A stretch of DNA of 31,631 bases, from assembly GCA_021791995.1 (NCBI GenBank), contig JAJYVN010000004.1, positions 1 through 31,631 on the forward strand, given 5' to 3'. The position numbers and the translations under genes are program-made. The stretch is from Bacillota bacterium (GTDB lineage Bacteria > Bacillota > Sulfobacillia > RBS10-35 > JAJYVN01). This document shows positions 22,862-30,597 of this stretch, in pieces (the first letter of the stretch is position 1; the number at the start of each line of letters is the position of its first letter). The notes beneath the pieces are model-generated. The model worked only from the letters and a program-made list of their open reading frames with translations, made no database searches and was not told the origin of the DNA.

Positions 22862-23245
22862 ATGGAAGGGGTGGGTACGCTGTACAATCAGGTGACGATG
22901 GTTGGCCGACTCACGCGAGACGCGGAGACCACTCAGTTGCCGAATGAACACAAAACACCTCGGCTGCGCTTCACCTTGGCCGTCGACCGTTCGTACGAAG
23001 TGGGTGGGGAGACGCCGACGGACTTCTGGCCTGTCGAGATTCTGGGGGAGTTTGTGCCGCGGTTGGCTCCCCACCTGCTTAAGGGAAGGCTTGTCCTCGT
23101 GGCGGGGGCTGCCCAGATCAATGAGCGGCGGGATGAACAGGGGCAGTATCGCGTTTTTCCGTGCATCAATGCCCGGCAGGTGCGGTTCTTGGACCGTCGA
23201 CCGAACGGCAGGGCTGACACGGAGGTTCCGGAGGATGAGGAGTAA
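22862..23245 (+). CDS. Single-stranded DNA-binding protein
   Basis: OB-fold protein of 127 residues; YNQVTMVGRLTRDAET is the SSB N-terminus and LRFTLAVDRSY with TDFWPVEILGEFVPRLAPHL the core. It coats single-stranded DNA. The C-terminal tail reads TEVPEDEE: acidic, but without the hydrophobic IPF tip that binds partner proteins in housekeeping SSBs. It follows the VirB4-like gene by 26 bases and probably ends the operon, a common place for accessory SSBs in conjugative modules. ATG 22862 lacks an obvious ribosome-binding site; a CTG at 22880, just after GGAAGGGGTGGG, would give the family-like start. Because of the tail and the neighbours it is probably not the replication SSB. Confidence 0.9.
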   Translation: MEGVGTLYNQVTMVGRLTRDAETTQLPNEHKTPRLRFTLAVDRSYEVGGETPTDFWPVEILGEFVPRLAPHLLKGRLVLVAGAAQINERRDEQGQYRVFPCINARQVRFLDRRPNGRADTEVPEDEE

Positions 23246-23254
23246 GGGGTGCAA

Positions 23255-23275
23255 GGGGGGATGGCCCAACCCCCC
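23255..23275. terminator. G6/C6 inverted repeat between convergent genes
   Basis: GGGGGG (23255-23260) and CCCCCC (23270-23275) can form a stem with a 9-base loop, in the 42 bases between the convergent ssb-like and DUF1189 genes. No T-run follows on either strand, so termination efficiency is uncertain. Confidence 0.4.
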
Positions 23276-23287
23276 TCCCCCCGTACC

Positions 23288-24112
23288 TCATGGTCGTCCG
23301 ATGAGAGCTGCATCGCCTGGACCGAATTGAGAGCAGCCGATGACTGCGTAACAGCCGGCAACAATCCATAGGGACCAGTCGGGGATGGCGATGAAGGCGG
23401 TGAGGATTTCCGCCAAGAGGGGAAGGGTCCAGGCCGCCATGCCGATTCGCCACGCCTGCGGCCAAGAGGGGCCCCGGCCCATGAGACGCGTCATGGTCAT
23501 GGCAATCCATGCGATAATGGCTGCGCGGAGGAAGTCCGTGCCGAGTTGATAGAGGACACTCACGATCCCTTCGACCCACAGCCCAACGTTGTACAGCAGG
23601 GCAAGGGTCGTGCCGATGGTTTGCTTGTTCAGAGTGCTGATGCCGAGGCTGGAGTACGGGAGACTGCGCTCCAAACCGGATCCCAAGAGCAGCGTCAATC
23701 CCGAATTGCCAATCGCGAGCCATGCAGGTGTGCCTGTGGACTCAATTTGGGGTGATGCGCTGTCGGAGAGTTCGACGACAGCCCCCGGTACTTTGACGGT
23801 CAGCGGCAATTTGACACCGGAAGGAACGCTCAGCGTGCTATTTTGGATGGAGAAATCGGGGAGAAGTTTCCACGCCCTCATCAGCGCGGAGAGCGAGTGG
23901 GCCTCCGTGACGGTGACCACAATGGAAAGCGCCAGCGCCGTGATGCCCGCTACCACCAGGAAGTAGGTGTACCAGCCGCGCACTTCATCGCCCAATTGGC
24001 GGTAGGAGGATCCGCCCACCAGGGCGAACGCGAAGCGACGAAAGAAGGGGAGGGGCGGCTTCTGCGGTACTTCCTCGATCCGTATTTGTTGTTCCGAATC
24101 TTCTTCGTCCAC
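23288..24112 (-). CDS. DUF1189-like membrane protein
   Basis: 274 residues from GTG 24112, five bases after GGGAGG; ATG 24151 upstream is less likely. An acidic N-terminus (DEEDSEQQIRIEEVPQKPP) precedes FFRRFAFALVGGSSYRQLGD, then a first membrane helix (YTYFLVVAGITALALSIVVT). A long extracytoplasmic, beta-rich part of about 100 residues follows (LPDFSIQNSTLSVPSGVKLP and so on), then a loop with three or four further helices to the end. This layout is that of DUF1189 proteins of Bacillota, whose function is unknown. It is convergent with the type IV-like operon and probably not part of it. Confidence 0.75.
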   Translation of the reverse strand: MDEEDSEQQIRIEEVPQKPPLPFFRRFAFALVGGSSYRQLGDEVRGWYTYFLVVAGITALALSIVVTVTEAHSLSALMRAWKLLPDFSIQNSTLSVPSGVKLPLTVKVPGAVVELSDSASPQIESTGTPAWLAIGNSGLTLLLGSGLERSLPYSSLGISTLNKQTIGTTLALLYNVGLWVEGIVSVLYQLGTDFLRAAIIAWIAMTMTRLMGRGPSWPQAWRIGMAAWTLPLLAEILTAFIAIPDWSLWIVAGCYAVIGCSQFGPGDAALIGRP

Positions 24113-24251
24113 AGTATCCTCCCTCGTCCAGCGTCTGCATGAAGGAGTCACTGGTCAGTATAGTACTTTTGTTGTCTCGTGGATGTGGCTCATCTAGAGG
24201 GCTCCGTAACAGGGACAATGCTGCTGTGGCTCGGAACGAAGGGGGCCCGCG

Positions 24252-24893
24252 ATGGATCGGACAGCACTGATCCGACGCCTTCGCCTGTATGTGATCACCG
24301 ATGGTCACAAGGCACAGATGGAGCGTGTTAGCGAGGCACTCGAGGCAGGGGTGACCGCTATGCAGTTGCGCGCGAAGGAAGGCTCCACGCGTGCGCTCGT
24401 CCAGATGGGGCAGACGTTGGCGGCGACCTGTCGCCGCAGGGGCGCCCTCTTCATCGTCAATGATCGACTGGATGTGGCGCTGGCCTGTGGTGCCGATGGT
24501 GTGCACCTTGGTCTGGATGACCTGCCACTTCCGGCGGCTCGTGCCATTGCTGGGCCGAACCTTGTCATTGGGGCCTCTGTGGGCACGGTGGGAGAGGCCT
24601 TGGAGGCGCAGGCCCAAGGTGCGGATTACCTCGGTGTGGGGAGCGTGTTCCACACGTTGTCGAAGGCGGACGCCGGTCCACCGATCGGGATGGAAGGGTT
24701 GCGCCAAGTGGCTCAGGCGACGCCCTTGCCCGTCGTGGCGATTGGGGGAATCACGGTAGAGAACGCGGCGTTCACGCTTTCATCTGGCGCCGTTGGCGTG
24801 GCCGTCATTCGGGCCGTGTGGGATGCGCCAGAGATCGGGACTGCCGTCTCTGTATTGCGGAAGGCTCTGGACCGAACCCCTGGAAGGCAATGA
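24252..24893 (+). CDS. thiE: Thiamine-phosphate synthase
   Basis: Joins the pyrimidine (HMP-PP) and thiazole (THZ-P) halves to give thiamine phosphate. TIM-barrel of 213 residues with AMQLRAKEGSTRAL (pyrophosphate-binding Arg40 and Lys42), FIVNDRLDVALACGADGVHL, YLGVGSVFHTLSKADAG and VVAIGGITVENA, all standard. The usual QLREK reads QLRAK. The ATG at 24252 lies six bases after AAGGGGG. It is followed 85 bases later by thiL, the next step of the same pathway. I looked for a TPP riboswitch in the 139 bases upstream and saw no CTGAGA-type core. Confidence 0.95.
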   Translation: MDRTALIRRLRLYVITDGHKAQMERVSEALEAGVTAMQLRAKEGSTRALVQMGQTLAATCRRRGALFIVNDRLDVALACGADGVHLGLDDLPLPAARAIAGPNLVIGASVGTVGEALEAQAQGADYLGVGSVFHTLSKADAGPPIGMEGLRQVAQATPLPVVAIGGITVENAAFTLSSGAVGVAVIRAVWDAPEIGTAVSVLRKALDRTPGRQ

Positions 24894-24978
24894 TCTACGG
24901 AACACGCATCCACCAGGGGGTAGCTATAGACGAGCGCGCTCTGCCATGCCGCTTCCAATGGGCGGGAGGATGCCATGA

Positions 24979-26019
24979 ATGCCGAGTGAGGACGAGCTCT
25001 TGCAGATGCTTCATCGTGCCCTCGGTCCTGCTGCCGTGGTGGGTGGGGACCTGGTGGTGGGCATTGGCGACGATGCGGCCGTGGTACGTTGTCCGGAGGA
25101 AGGGCGGCAGTTGGTGGCGACGGTGGATATGTTGGTGGAGGGACAGCACTTTGTGTTGCGCCCGGGGGCTTTCACGGCAACGGATGTCGGATGGAAGGCC
25201 CTGGCCGTTAACCTCAGCGACATCGCCGCGATGGGTGCGCGCCCCCGCTGGGCCTTGTGTTCCCTGGCCCTCCCTGCGGATCGCCGAGAGGTGGTGCTTC
25301 CCCCGTTGTATCGGGGACTCGGCCGGTTGGCGCGTGCGTTCGGGGTGCGCGTCGTTGGGGGAAATCTAGCGAGTGCCCCGACACTCGCGATCGATGTCGT
25401 GTTGTTGGGTGAGGTCCGCCGAGCGATGTGCCGCACTGGTACGCAGGTCGGTGATCGGCTGTACGTTACGGGTAGACTTGGCGCAGGGGCAGCCGGTCTC
25501 GCTCTGATGACCGGCGGTCAACCGTTGCACGCGCACCTCGCGCGCGCGCTAGTTTCCGCACAGCGCCGCCCCCGCCCGCGTGTCCGCGAAGGATTGGCGC
25601 TTGCCGCGTTGCCGGATGGCGTGGTGCATGCGATGTGTGACATTTCGGACGGGCTTGCCCGGGACGTCCGCCGACTGCTCGGTGGGTTGGGTGTAACCAT
25701 TTGGGAGGATGCGCTCCCGATTCCGGATGCCGTCCGGCGGGCCGCCGAGGCCTGTGGGGCCGATCCCCTCCGTTGGGCTGTGTATGGGGGGGAGGACTAT
25801 GAGCTCCTGCTGACGGCTCCCGCCGCGGCAGAACCCTCCCTTCGGGCAGCGATGGAGCGAGAAGGCATGCAGCAACTGCACTGCATCGGGGAAATCCATG
25901 ATGGGGGGAGCTATCTCTGCTCCCGACAGGGAGGAGTCTCGATGCCCCTGGCAGAGGAAGGGTGGGACCCGTTTCGGGTGACGGAGAACCGTCGGCAGGT
26001 TGTGGCAGGTGCCAGTTGA
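24979..26019 (+). CDS. thiL: Thiamine-monophosphate kinase
   Basis: Phosphorylates thiamine phosphate to thiamine diphosphate. AIRS/PurM-fold protein of 346 residues. Conserved blocks are VGIGDDAAVV (Asp31-Asp32, metal and ATP), VDMLVEGQHF, AVNLSDIAAMGARP, CDISDGLARD and VYGGEDYELLLTA. The ATG at 24979 lies nine bases after GGGAGGA. thiE precedes it and bshC follows after 65 bases, so the three may be in one transcript. All catalytic residues that I can place are intact. Confidence 0.96.
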   Translation: MPSEDELLQMLHRALGPAAVVGGDLVVGIGDDAAVVRCPEEGRQLVATVDMLVEGQHFVLRPGAFTATDVGWKALAVNLSDIAAMGARPRWALCSLALPADRREVVLPPLYRGLGRLARAFGVRVVGGNLASAPTLAIDVVLLGEVRRAMCRTGTQVGDRLYVTGRLGAGAAGLALMTGGQPLHAHLARALVSAQRRPRPRVREGLALAALPDGVVHAMCDISDGLARDVRRLLGGLGVTIWEDALPIPDAVRRAAEACGADPLRWAVYGGEDYELLLTAPAAAEPSLRAAMEREGMQQLHCIGEIHDGGSYLCSRQGGVSMPLAEEGWDPFRVTENRRQVVAGAS

Positions 26020-26084
26020 AGTTTCGGCATATGAACGAGCAGTTTGTGATTAGGATCGACGGATTCGCGTAGGGAGGCACTCAT

Positions 26085-27758
26085 GTGGCCATGGAGAGCA
26101 CGCCCCTGAATGATGGGGCTCTCTACCCGTCGCTTTACCGCGATTTGGCGCTGGATCCAGAGCGCGTTGCTGCGTTCTTCCCCTTGTCTCCGGGCGATCC
26201 CGCAGCGTGGCGCACACGGGCGGCCGAGGTCAGCGACCGGTGGAGGGACAGGGCGGGCCTAAGGCGGAGGGCGGAACTGTGCTCGGCGCTGACCGAATTG
26301 CATGCAGCACTTGGACCGACGAATGCACAGACGCAAAACCTGCACCGCCTTGCCAACCCGGAAGCGCTCGTGGTTATCACCGGGCAGCAGGCGGGGCTAC
26401 TCACGGGTCCGCTGTTTACAATTTATAAGGCCATTGGGACCATCCGGCGCGCGGCCGAGGCCGAACGTCTCCTGGGTATGCCGGTGGTGCCCGTGTTCTG
26501 GGTGGCATCCGAGGACCACGACTTCAGCGAGGTTTCTGGCCTTCGCCTAGCGGATCCCAACGGAAGGCTGGCGCGGTTTGTCTTGCCCGGCCGGGGGGAT
26601 GGCCGCTCGGCAGGCGCGATTACCGTTCCATCCCCGGCCGTTCGACTGGTCGAGGGTTTTCTAAAGACGTTTCCCCCCGCCCATCCGGAGGGGGAGGCCG
26701 TGGCGGAAGACCTCGTGGCGCAAGTGCAGGCGGCCACCGTGGGTCGGGGAATATCGCTCGCCGCGTGGTTTACCCGTCAGATGCATTCGCTCCTGGGCTC
26801 CTTTGGCTTGTTGTTTTATGATCCGATGTTCCCAGCCCTCCGCCGCTTGGCAGCGCCGGTCCTCTCCCGTGCCGCTGACGCGGCGAGTGCGATCCATGCC
26901 GCGACCACCGAGGCGGCCGATGCCCTGCGTCGGCAGGGATATGAGCCGGGGCTGGACTTCGAGGAGGACCAAATCCACCTCTTCACCTACCAGCACGGGA
27001 GGCGCATTGGACTCCGCCGTCGGGGGGATATGTTGTGCGGGCGCGATGGAGAAGAGCTACTGCCGGCTCGCGATCTTGCTGCGGCCGTCGAGCGCTCCCC
27101 GGAGGAGTTCAGCCCGGACGTGACGGTCCGTCCGGTTGTGCAGGAGTGGACGCTGCCGGTTCTGGCGCAGCTTGGAGGTCCTGGTGAGGTTGCGTACCTC
27201 GCGCAGTTGGATCGCGTCTTTCGGTGGTGGGATGTGACGCGTCCGATCATCGTTCCGCGACCCGGAGCGACTATTGTGCTACCGGAGGACGCCGAGATTC
27301 TGGACCGCACCGGAATGTTGTTTGGGCGGTTGCGATACGAGGCGAGGGCACAACTCGACGAGTGGCTGGGCGGGCAGGCAAAGGTGGACCTCAGTGCACT
27401 CTTTGCGGCGGAGCGGTCTGCTTTCACGGAGCGATACGCCTGGTTGGAACGGGAGCTTACGGCGGTGGCGCCATCCCTCTCCGGAGTTGTGCAAACCAAT
27501 CGTGATCGCGTGCTCTATCAATTGTCCTACCTCGAGCGTAAGGCGTACCAGCATCGACGGCGCGTGGCCGGGGATGTGGCGCGTGCGGTTGCCGCCACGG
27601 CGGGTCGCCTCTTCCCAGGAGGGAGCCTTCAGGAACGGGCGAGCAACATTTACCCATATCTCTTGCGCGAGGGGCCTGCCTTCGTGCACTCCCTTTCAGA
27701 GACGCTGCCGGTCGATGGGCTCCATCATCGCCTCTTGTGGAAGGGGCCAAGGGAGTGA
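26085..27758 (+). CDS. bshC: Bacillithiol biosynthesis cysteine-adding enzyme
   Basis: Adds cysteine to GlcN-malate, the last step of bacillithiol synthesis. 557 residues, full family length. Family blocks are ALVVITGQQAGLLTGPLFTI (about 95-114), PVVPVFWVASEDHDFSEVSG (about 132-151), the central Rossmann-like core SFGLLFYDPMFPALRR, VAYLAQLDRVFRWWDV, and the C-terminal QLSYLERKAYQHRRR coiled coil followed by LQERASNIYPYLLREGP. GTG 26085 is seven bases after AGGGAGG; ATG 26091 is in frame but too far from it. The stop overlaps the bshA start. It indicates a Bacillota-type low-molecular-weight thiol. Confidence 0.96.
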   Translation: MAMESTPLNDGALYPSLYRDLALDPERVAAFFPLSPGDPAAWRTRAAEVSDRWRDRAGLRRRAELCSALTELHAALGPTNAQTQNLHRLANPEALVVITGQQAGLLTGPLFTIYKAIGTIRRAAEAERLLGMPVVPVFWVASEDHDFSEVSGLRLADPNGRLARFVLPGRGDGRSAGAITVPSPAVRLVEGFLKTFPPAHPEGEAVAEDLVAQVQAATVGRGISLAAWFTRQMHSLLGSFGLLFYDPMFPALRRLAAPVLSRAADAASAIHAATTEAADALRRQGYEPGLDFEEDQIHLFTYQHGRRIGLRRRGDMLCGRDGEELLPARDLAAAVERSPEEFSPDVTVRPVVQEWTLPVLAQLGGPGEVAYLAQLDRVFRWWDVTRPIIVPRPGATIVLPEDAEILDRTGMLFGRLRYEARAQLDEWLGGQAKVDLSALFAAERSAFTERYAWLERELTAVAPSLSGVVQTNRDRVLYQLSYLERKAYQHRRRVAGDVARAVAATAGRLFPGGSLQERASNIYPYLLREGPAFVHSLSETLPVDGLHHRLLWKGPRE

Positions 27759-28990
27759 CGGGTGCATCAGAGGATTCCTGCGAGTCGAGCGGCCGTCCGC
27801 GGTCTCACGAGGATAGGTGCGCGTCGATTGCGCGCCCTTTGCGCGTGGGTCTTGTGTGCTATCCCTCTCAGGGTGGCAGTGGGGTTGTGGCGACCGAGTT
27901 AGCGCACGAGTTGGCGCATCGTGGCCATTACATCCATCTCATCAGTTATCAGCCGCCCTTTCGGCTTTCCCGGGGGAAGGGCCGCATCCAGTTTCACCGG
28001 GTCGAGGTTCCCGACCACCCGCTCTTTCGTTATCCGCCCTATATCCTCGCACTTGCGAACAAGATCGCTGAGGTGGCTCGTTACGAGGGATTGGACGTCG
28101 TTCATGTCCACTATGCGGTTCCGCATTCTGTGGCTGCGGTCCTGGCACGGGAGATTGTGGCCCCTCGGGGGCTGCCTGTGGTGGTTACCCTGCATGGTAC
28201 GGACGTGACCCAGACTGGATCGGATCCGTCCATCCGCGATGCGGTCGCTTGGAGCCTGGTCCGGGCTGATCTCGTGACGGCCGTATCCGACTCATTGGCG
28301 GCAAGGGCGAGGGAGGCGTTTGGGCTCGCGGATGTTCGGAGGATCTACAATTTCATTAACCCGCTTGTGTTGAGGCGACGAGCGGATCGATCCCTCCGCG
28401 AACAATATGCGCGACCCGAGGAAGCCGTCCTTATCCACCTTTCGAACTTCCGCCCGGTCAAAAACGTGGGCGATGTGCTTCGGGTCTTTGCCGGGGTGCA
28501 CCGGCATCGTCCGGCTGTGTTGCTGCTTGGCGGTGATGGTCCGGAGTCCGCACTGGCCCACCACATGGCAAGAGAACTGGGCGTCGAAGCACGCGTGCAT
28601 TTCCTCGGGGTCCAGGAGGACGTGGCGCCGCTACTCTCCATTGCTGATCTTTTCCTTTTGCCCTCCAGTGACGAGAGCTTTGGATTGGGTGCCCTGGAGG
28701 CTATGGCCTGTGAGGTGCCGGTGATTGCGACGCGCACGGGCGGACTTCCCGAGGTTGTTACGGATGGCGTGACGGGTTTCCTCCTTTCTGTCGGGGACGT
28801 GGACGGCATGGTGCATGCCTGTCTCTCGGCGCTGGAACCAGCGCGGCACGCGCTGCTTTCCGTTGCAGCTCGGCGCAGAGCGATTGACCACTTCAGCTCG
28901 CACCGGATACTGCCCCAAGTGGAAGAGGCGTACTTTGAGGCAATTGCCCGGTCATCCGGTACGGAACCCATCGGTGTTCCGCACTTGTGA
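27755..28990 (+). CDS. bshA: N-acetyl-alpha-D-glucosaminyl L-malate synthase
   Basis: GT4-family glycosyltransferase that couples UDP-GlcNAc to L-malate, the first step of bacillithiol synthesis. Blocks are VGLVCYPSQGGSGVVATELA, VVVTLHGTDVTQTGSDPSI, ILIHL-type LIHLSNFRPVKNV and the donor site SDESFGLGALEAMACEVPVI followed by ATRTGGLPEVV. GTG 27755 overlaps the bshC stop as GTGA, with AAGGGGCCAAGGGA before it. This start leaves about 32 extra polar residues ahead of the first beta strand compared with Bacillus BshA; TTG 27840 just before RVGLVCYP is an alternative. 411 residues. bshB is not in the window. The tRNA-Met promoter -35 overlaps its stop codon. Confidence 0.95.
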   Translation: MTGASEDSCESSGRPRSHEDRCASIARPLRVGLVCYPSQGGSGVVATELAHELAHRGHYIHLISYQPPFRLSRGKGRIQFHRVEVPDHPLFRYPPYILALANKIAEVARYEGLDVVHVHYAVPHSVAAVLAREIVAPRGLPVVVTLHGTDVTQTGSDPSIRDAVAWSLVRADLVTAVSDSLAARAREAFGLADVRRIYNFINPLVLRRRADRSLREQYARPEEAVLIHLSNFRPVKNVGDVLRVFAGVHRHRPAVLLLGGDGPESALAHHMARELGVEARVHFLGVQEDVAPLLSIADLFLLPSSDESFGLGALEAMACEVPVIATRTGGLPEVVTDGVTGFLLSVGDVDGMVHACLSALEPARHALLSVAARRRAIDHFSSHRILPQVEEAYFEAIARSSGTEPIGVPHL

Positions 28991-29013
28991 GCCAGGACGG
29001 ATGCCGTTATACT
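28985..29013 (+). promoter_or_regulatory. Strong promoter of tRNA-Met
   Basis: TTGTGA (28985-28990), exactly 17 bases, then TATACT (29008-29013), 12 bases before the tRNA. The -35 overlaps the bshA stop. Confidence 0.75.
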
Positions 29014-29025
29014 TTCCGCGAATAC

Positions 29026-29102
29026 GGCGGCGTAGCTCAGTTGGTCAGAGCGTGCGGTTCATACCCGCAATGTCGGTGGTTCGAGTCCACCCGCCGCTAC
29101 CA
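29026..29102 (+). tRNA. tRNA-Met(CAT), elongator type
   Basis: 77 bases with CCA encoded. Acceptor GGCGGCG pairs with CGCCGCT (a G-T first pair, no C1-A72 mismatch as in initiators). The D-arm is GCTC/GAGC, the anticodon stem TGCGG/CCGCA with loop TTCATAC (anticodon CAT), and the T-arm GGTGG-TTCGAGT-CCACC. Identity as elongator Met, as opposed to the Ile tRNA with modified CAT, rests on resemblance to Bacillus elongator tRNA-Met. Confidence 0.95.
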
Positions 29103-29160
29103 GGCATTTTCGCCCCGTACCCGCGGGGTTCCCACTGGTGGGGCGGGAGGGGGGGTATCC

Positions 29161-29544
29161 ATGCGGGAGCACGGGAAGGAGAAAAAGGATCCACGGTCGG
29201 TTCGATTCATGTGGTCGTTGTCTGCCTTCGGTGTCTTTGCGGCGGCGGCGCTTACATGGATCAACGGCTTTTCCATTGCTCCGCAGGCCTCCCTCATCAG
29301 CACAACGATGGCGCTCATCATGGGGCTCGGTGGATACGGTCTCATGGATGTTCGGCGTCGCCGCTGGAGTTGGATTCTGGTCCTTGTGATGCTCCCGGTC
29401 GGATTCTTCCTCCCTTCGCCAGCGGGGGAGAACTTTGTGGTACCGGCGATCATCGCGGTTGTCAGCCTGCTCTTGGCTATCGGAGCGTCGGTCACCGGGG
29501 CTGCGGCCAAGGCAGCCAACCAAGATAGCGACGATGATGCGTAG
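29161..29544 (+). CDS. Small membrane protein
   Basis: Not recognised. 127 residues from ATG 29161, five bases after a strong GGGAGGGGGGG. A charged start (MREHGKEKKDPRSVRF) is followed by four hydrophobic segments: SLSAFGVFAAAALTWINGF, SLISTTMALIMGLGGYGLM, WSWILVLVMLPVGFFLP and VVPAIIAVVSLLLAIGASVT, and an acidic tail (NQDSDDDA). It lies between two tRNA genes and probably shares the tRNA-Met transcript or has its own unseen promoter. Confidence 0.8.
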   Translation: MREHGKEKKDPRSVRFMWSLSAFGVFAAAALTWINGFSIAPQASLISTTMALIMGLGGYGLMDVRRRRWSWILVLVMLPVGFFLPSPAGENFVVPAIIAVVSLLLAIGASVTGAAAKAANQDSDDDA

Positions 29545-29545
29545 C

Positions 29546-29575
29546 TTGACGTGCTCCGGTGCGGGATACTAAACT
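29546..29575 (+). promoter_or_regulatory. Candidate promoter of tRNA-Lys
   Basis: TTGACG (29546-29551), 18 bases, then TAAACT (29570-29575), six bases before the tRNA. The -35 is good, the -10 moderate. Confidence 0.45.
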
Positions 29576-29581
29576 CCGTTG

Positions 29582-29658
29582 GGGCCTGTAGCTCAGTTGG
29601 CCAGAGCAGCTGACTCTTAATCAGCGGGTCGAGGGTTCGAGTCCCTCCGGGCCCACCA
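29582..29658 (+). tRNA. tRNA-Lys(CTT)
   Basis: 77 bases with CCA encoded. Acceptor GGGCCTG/CGGGCCC, D-arm GCTC/GAGC, anticodon stem GCTGA/TCAGC with loop CTCTTAA (anticodon CTT), T-arm GAGGG-TTCGAGT-CCCTC. The 3' 45 bases recur at 30967-31011, making this a likely integration site. Confidence 0.95.
29614..29658 (+). repeat. Direct repeat, copy 1 (within tRNA-Lys)
   Basis: 3' part of the intact tRNA-Lys that recurs at 30967-31011 with three mismatches. Spacing between copies is 1353 bases and encloses mntA-hepT. It is consistent with attL/attR of a small or decayed integrative element. Confidence 0.8.
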
Positions 29659-29968
29659 ATTGCCTCAAGGGTTTGCGGACACCGACCGAACGCCTGCACC
29701 CGCCCGTTCCCCATAACTCCCCATAGACGGCCCGCCCTGGCGCGTACTCTGGTGTCGGCGGGTCGGTACCCGCTCGGGCCGGTGCTCACTCCGAAGGCCG
29801 GGGCCACATGTTGGCTCGCTGTCCATTTCTGGCGATGGCGGTACATGCGCAACGCGTTGGCGGCGCAGGCGTGGCCCAGGTGCCCCGAAGATCATGGAAA
29901 TGGGGCGCGGCCAGCCGAAGTGCCGGCAAGGCAGGGCCCCTTGCCTCAAAAGCGATTGCCAGGATGAA
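29659..29968. other. 310 bases without a gene, after tRNA-Lys
   Basis: No open frame here looks like a protein. At 29715-29728 it carries AACTCCCCATAGAC, repeated exactly at 30842-30855; the flanking TTCCC(C)ATA is also shared. No integrase or excisionase gene is visible. Confidence 0.5.
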
Positions 29969-30325
29969 TCATGCGTCGTCTTCCTCGGGAATCTCCGACA
30001 GCATGCGTTCCACGGTCTGCCGAAGCGGAGCGATGTCGCGCTGGACGACCTGCCACACGAGTCTCATGTTGACGCCAAAGTAGGCGTGCGCCAAGCGGTC
30101 GCGCATCCCAGCGATGTCGGCCCACGGCACCACGGAGTATCGGTTTCGGACTTCGTCTGGCACGCTTTTGGCCGCTTCACCGATGATGTGCAAACGGCGC
30201 GCAACGGCGTCCTGAATGAGCCGACTATGCGAAAATCCCGTTTCCGACAGATCTGCAGTGTACTCCTCTATGGCCTCGATGGATTCGAGGATGTCTTCCA
30301 AGTACACGCGCAGCGTCCGTTTCAT
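29969..30325 (-). CDS. hepT: HepT-family toxin
   Basis: 118-residue, all-helical HEPN (DUF86) protein, the toxin of the MntA-HepT (type VII) system. The active-site motif RX4HXY is present as Arg75-DRLA-His80-A-Tyr82. Members act as RNases, and the Tyr is the residue AMPylated by the partner. FSHSRLIQDAVARRLHIIGE is the usual first block. Its ATG overlaps the stop of the upstream MntA gene (ATGA), typical of the pair. The motif looks intact, so the toxin should be active. It lies in the segment bounded by tRNA-Lys and its partial copy. Confidence 0.94.
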   Translation of the reverse strand: MKRTLRVYLEDILESIEAIEEYTADLSETGFSHSRLIQDAVARRLHIIGEAAKSVPDEVRNRYSVVPWADIAGMRDRLAHAYFGVNMRLVWQVVQRDIAPLRQTVERMLSEIPEEDDA

Positions 30326-30597
30326 AGGATGCGGACTTCTTCCGCGAGGATGTGCCGGCGCAGTGCGGGTTTGATGTCCGCGTACTCAACCAGATCAACC
30401 TTGCGCCCAAGCGCCTCCTCCATCTCCCGGCTGATCCGGCAGACATCTATGAGGCTCAACCCTTCCGGCAGCTCCACCAGGATGTCGATGTCGCTGTCCG
30501 CATGAGTTTCACCGCGGGCGGCTGAACCGAACAGCCCAGCGCGCCGACAGCGGTGGCGCGTCAAGACCGGCAGGATCTGGTCACGGATGATGTCCAC
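30322..30597 (-). CDS. mntA: MntA-family antitoxin, minimal nucleotidyltransferase
   Basis: 91 residues from GTG 30597; upstream in the same frame the sequence is Arg/Pro-rich and not protein-like. The motif GSX10DXD is exact: Gly24-Ser25, ten residues, Asp36-Ile-Asp38 in GLFGSAARGETHADSDIDIL. These proteins transfer AMP from ATP to the HepT tyrosine and so silence it. The tail LGRKVDLVEYADIKPALRRH then ILAEEV is family-like. GGAGACA about nine bases upstream is the likely ribosome-binding site. It is the first gene of a two-gene unit, overlapping hepT by four bases. Confidence 0.93.
   Translation of the reverse strand: MDIIRDQILPVLTRHRCRRAGLFGSAARGETHADSDIDILVELPEGLSLIDVCRISREMEEALGRKVDLVEYADIKPALRRHILAEEVRIL

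Noticed and set aside
24113..24251. A TPP riboswitch upstream of thiE
   Set aside because: The conserved CTGAGA and related core elements are not visible, and the interval is short. thiE has a normal ribosome-binding site.
24890..25369. A possible small gene starting MIYGTRIHQG that overlaps the thiE stop
   Set aside because: The frame runs on across thiL in the wrong frame and becomes Cys/Arg-rich. thiL has a clear start and family motifs.
29097..29852. A 251-codon minus-strand open frame across the small membrane protein and tRNA-Lys
   Set aside because: It is antisense to a tRNA and to a better-supported gene with a strong ribosome-binding site, and its composition is not protein-like.
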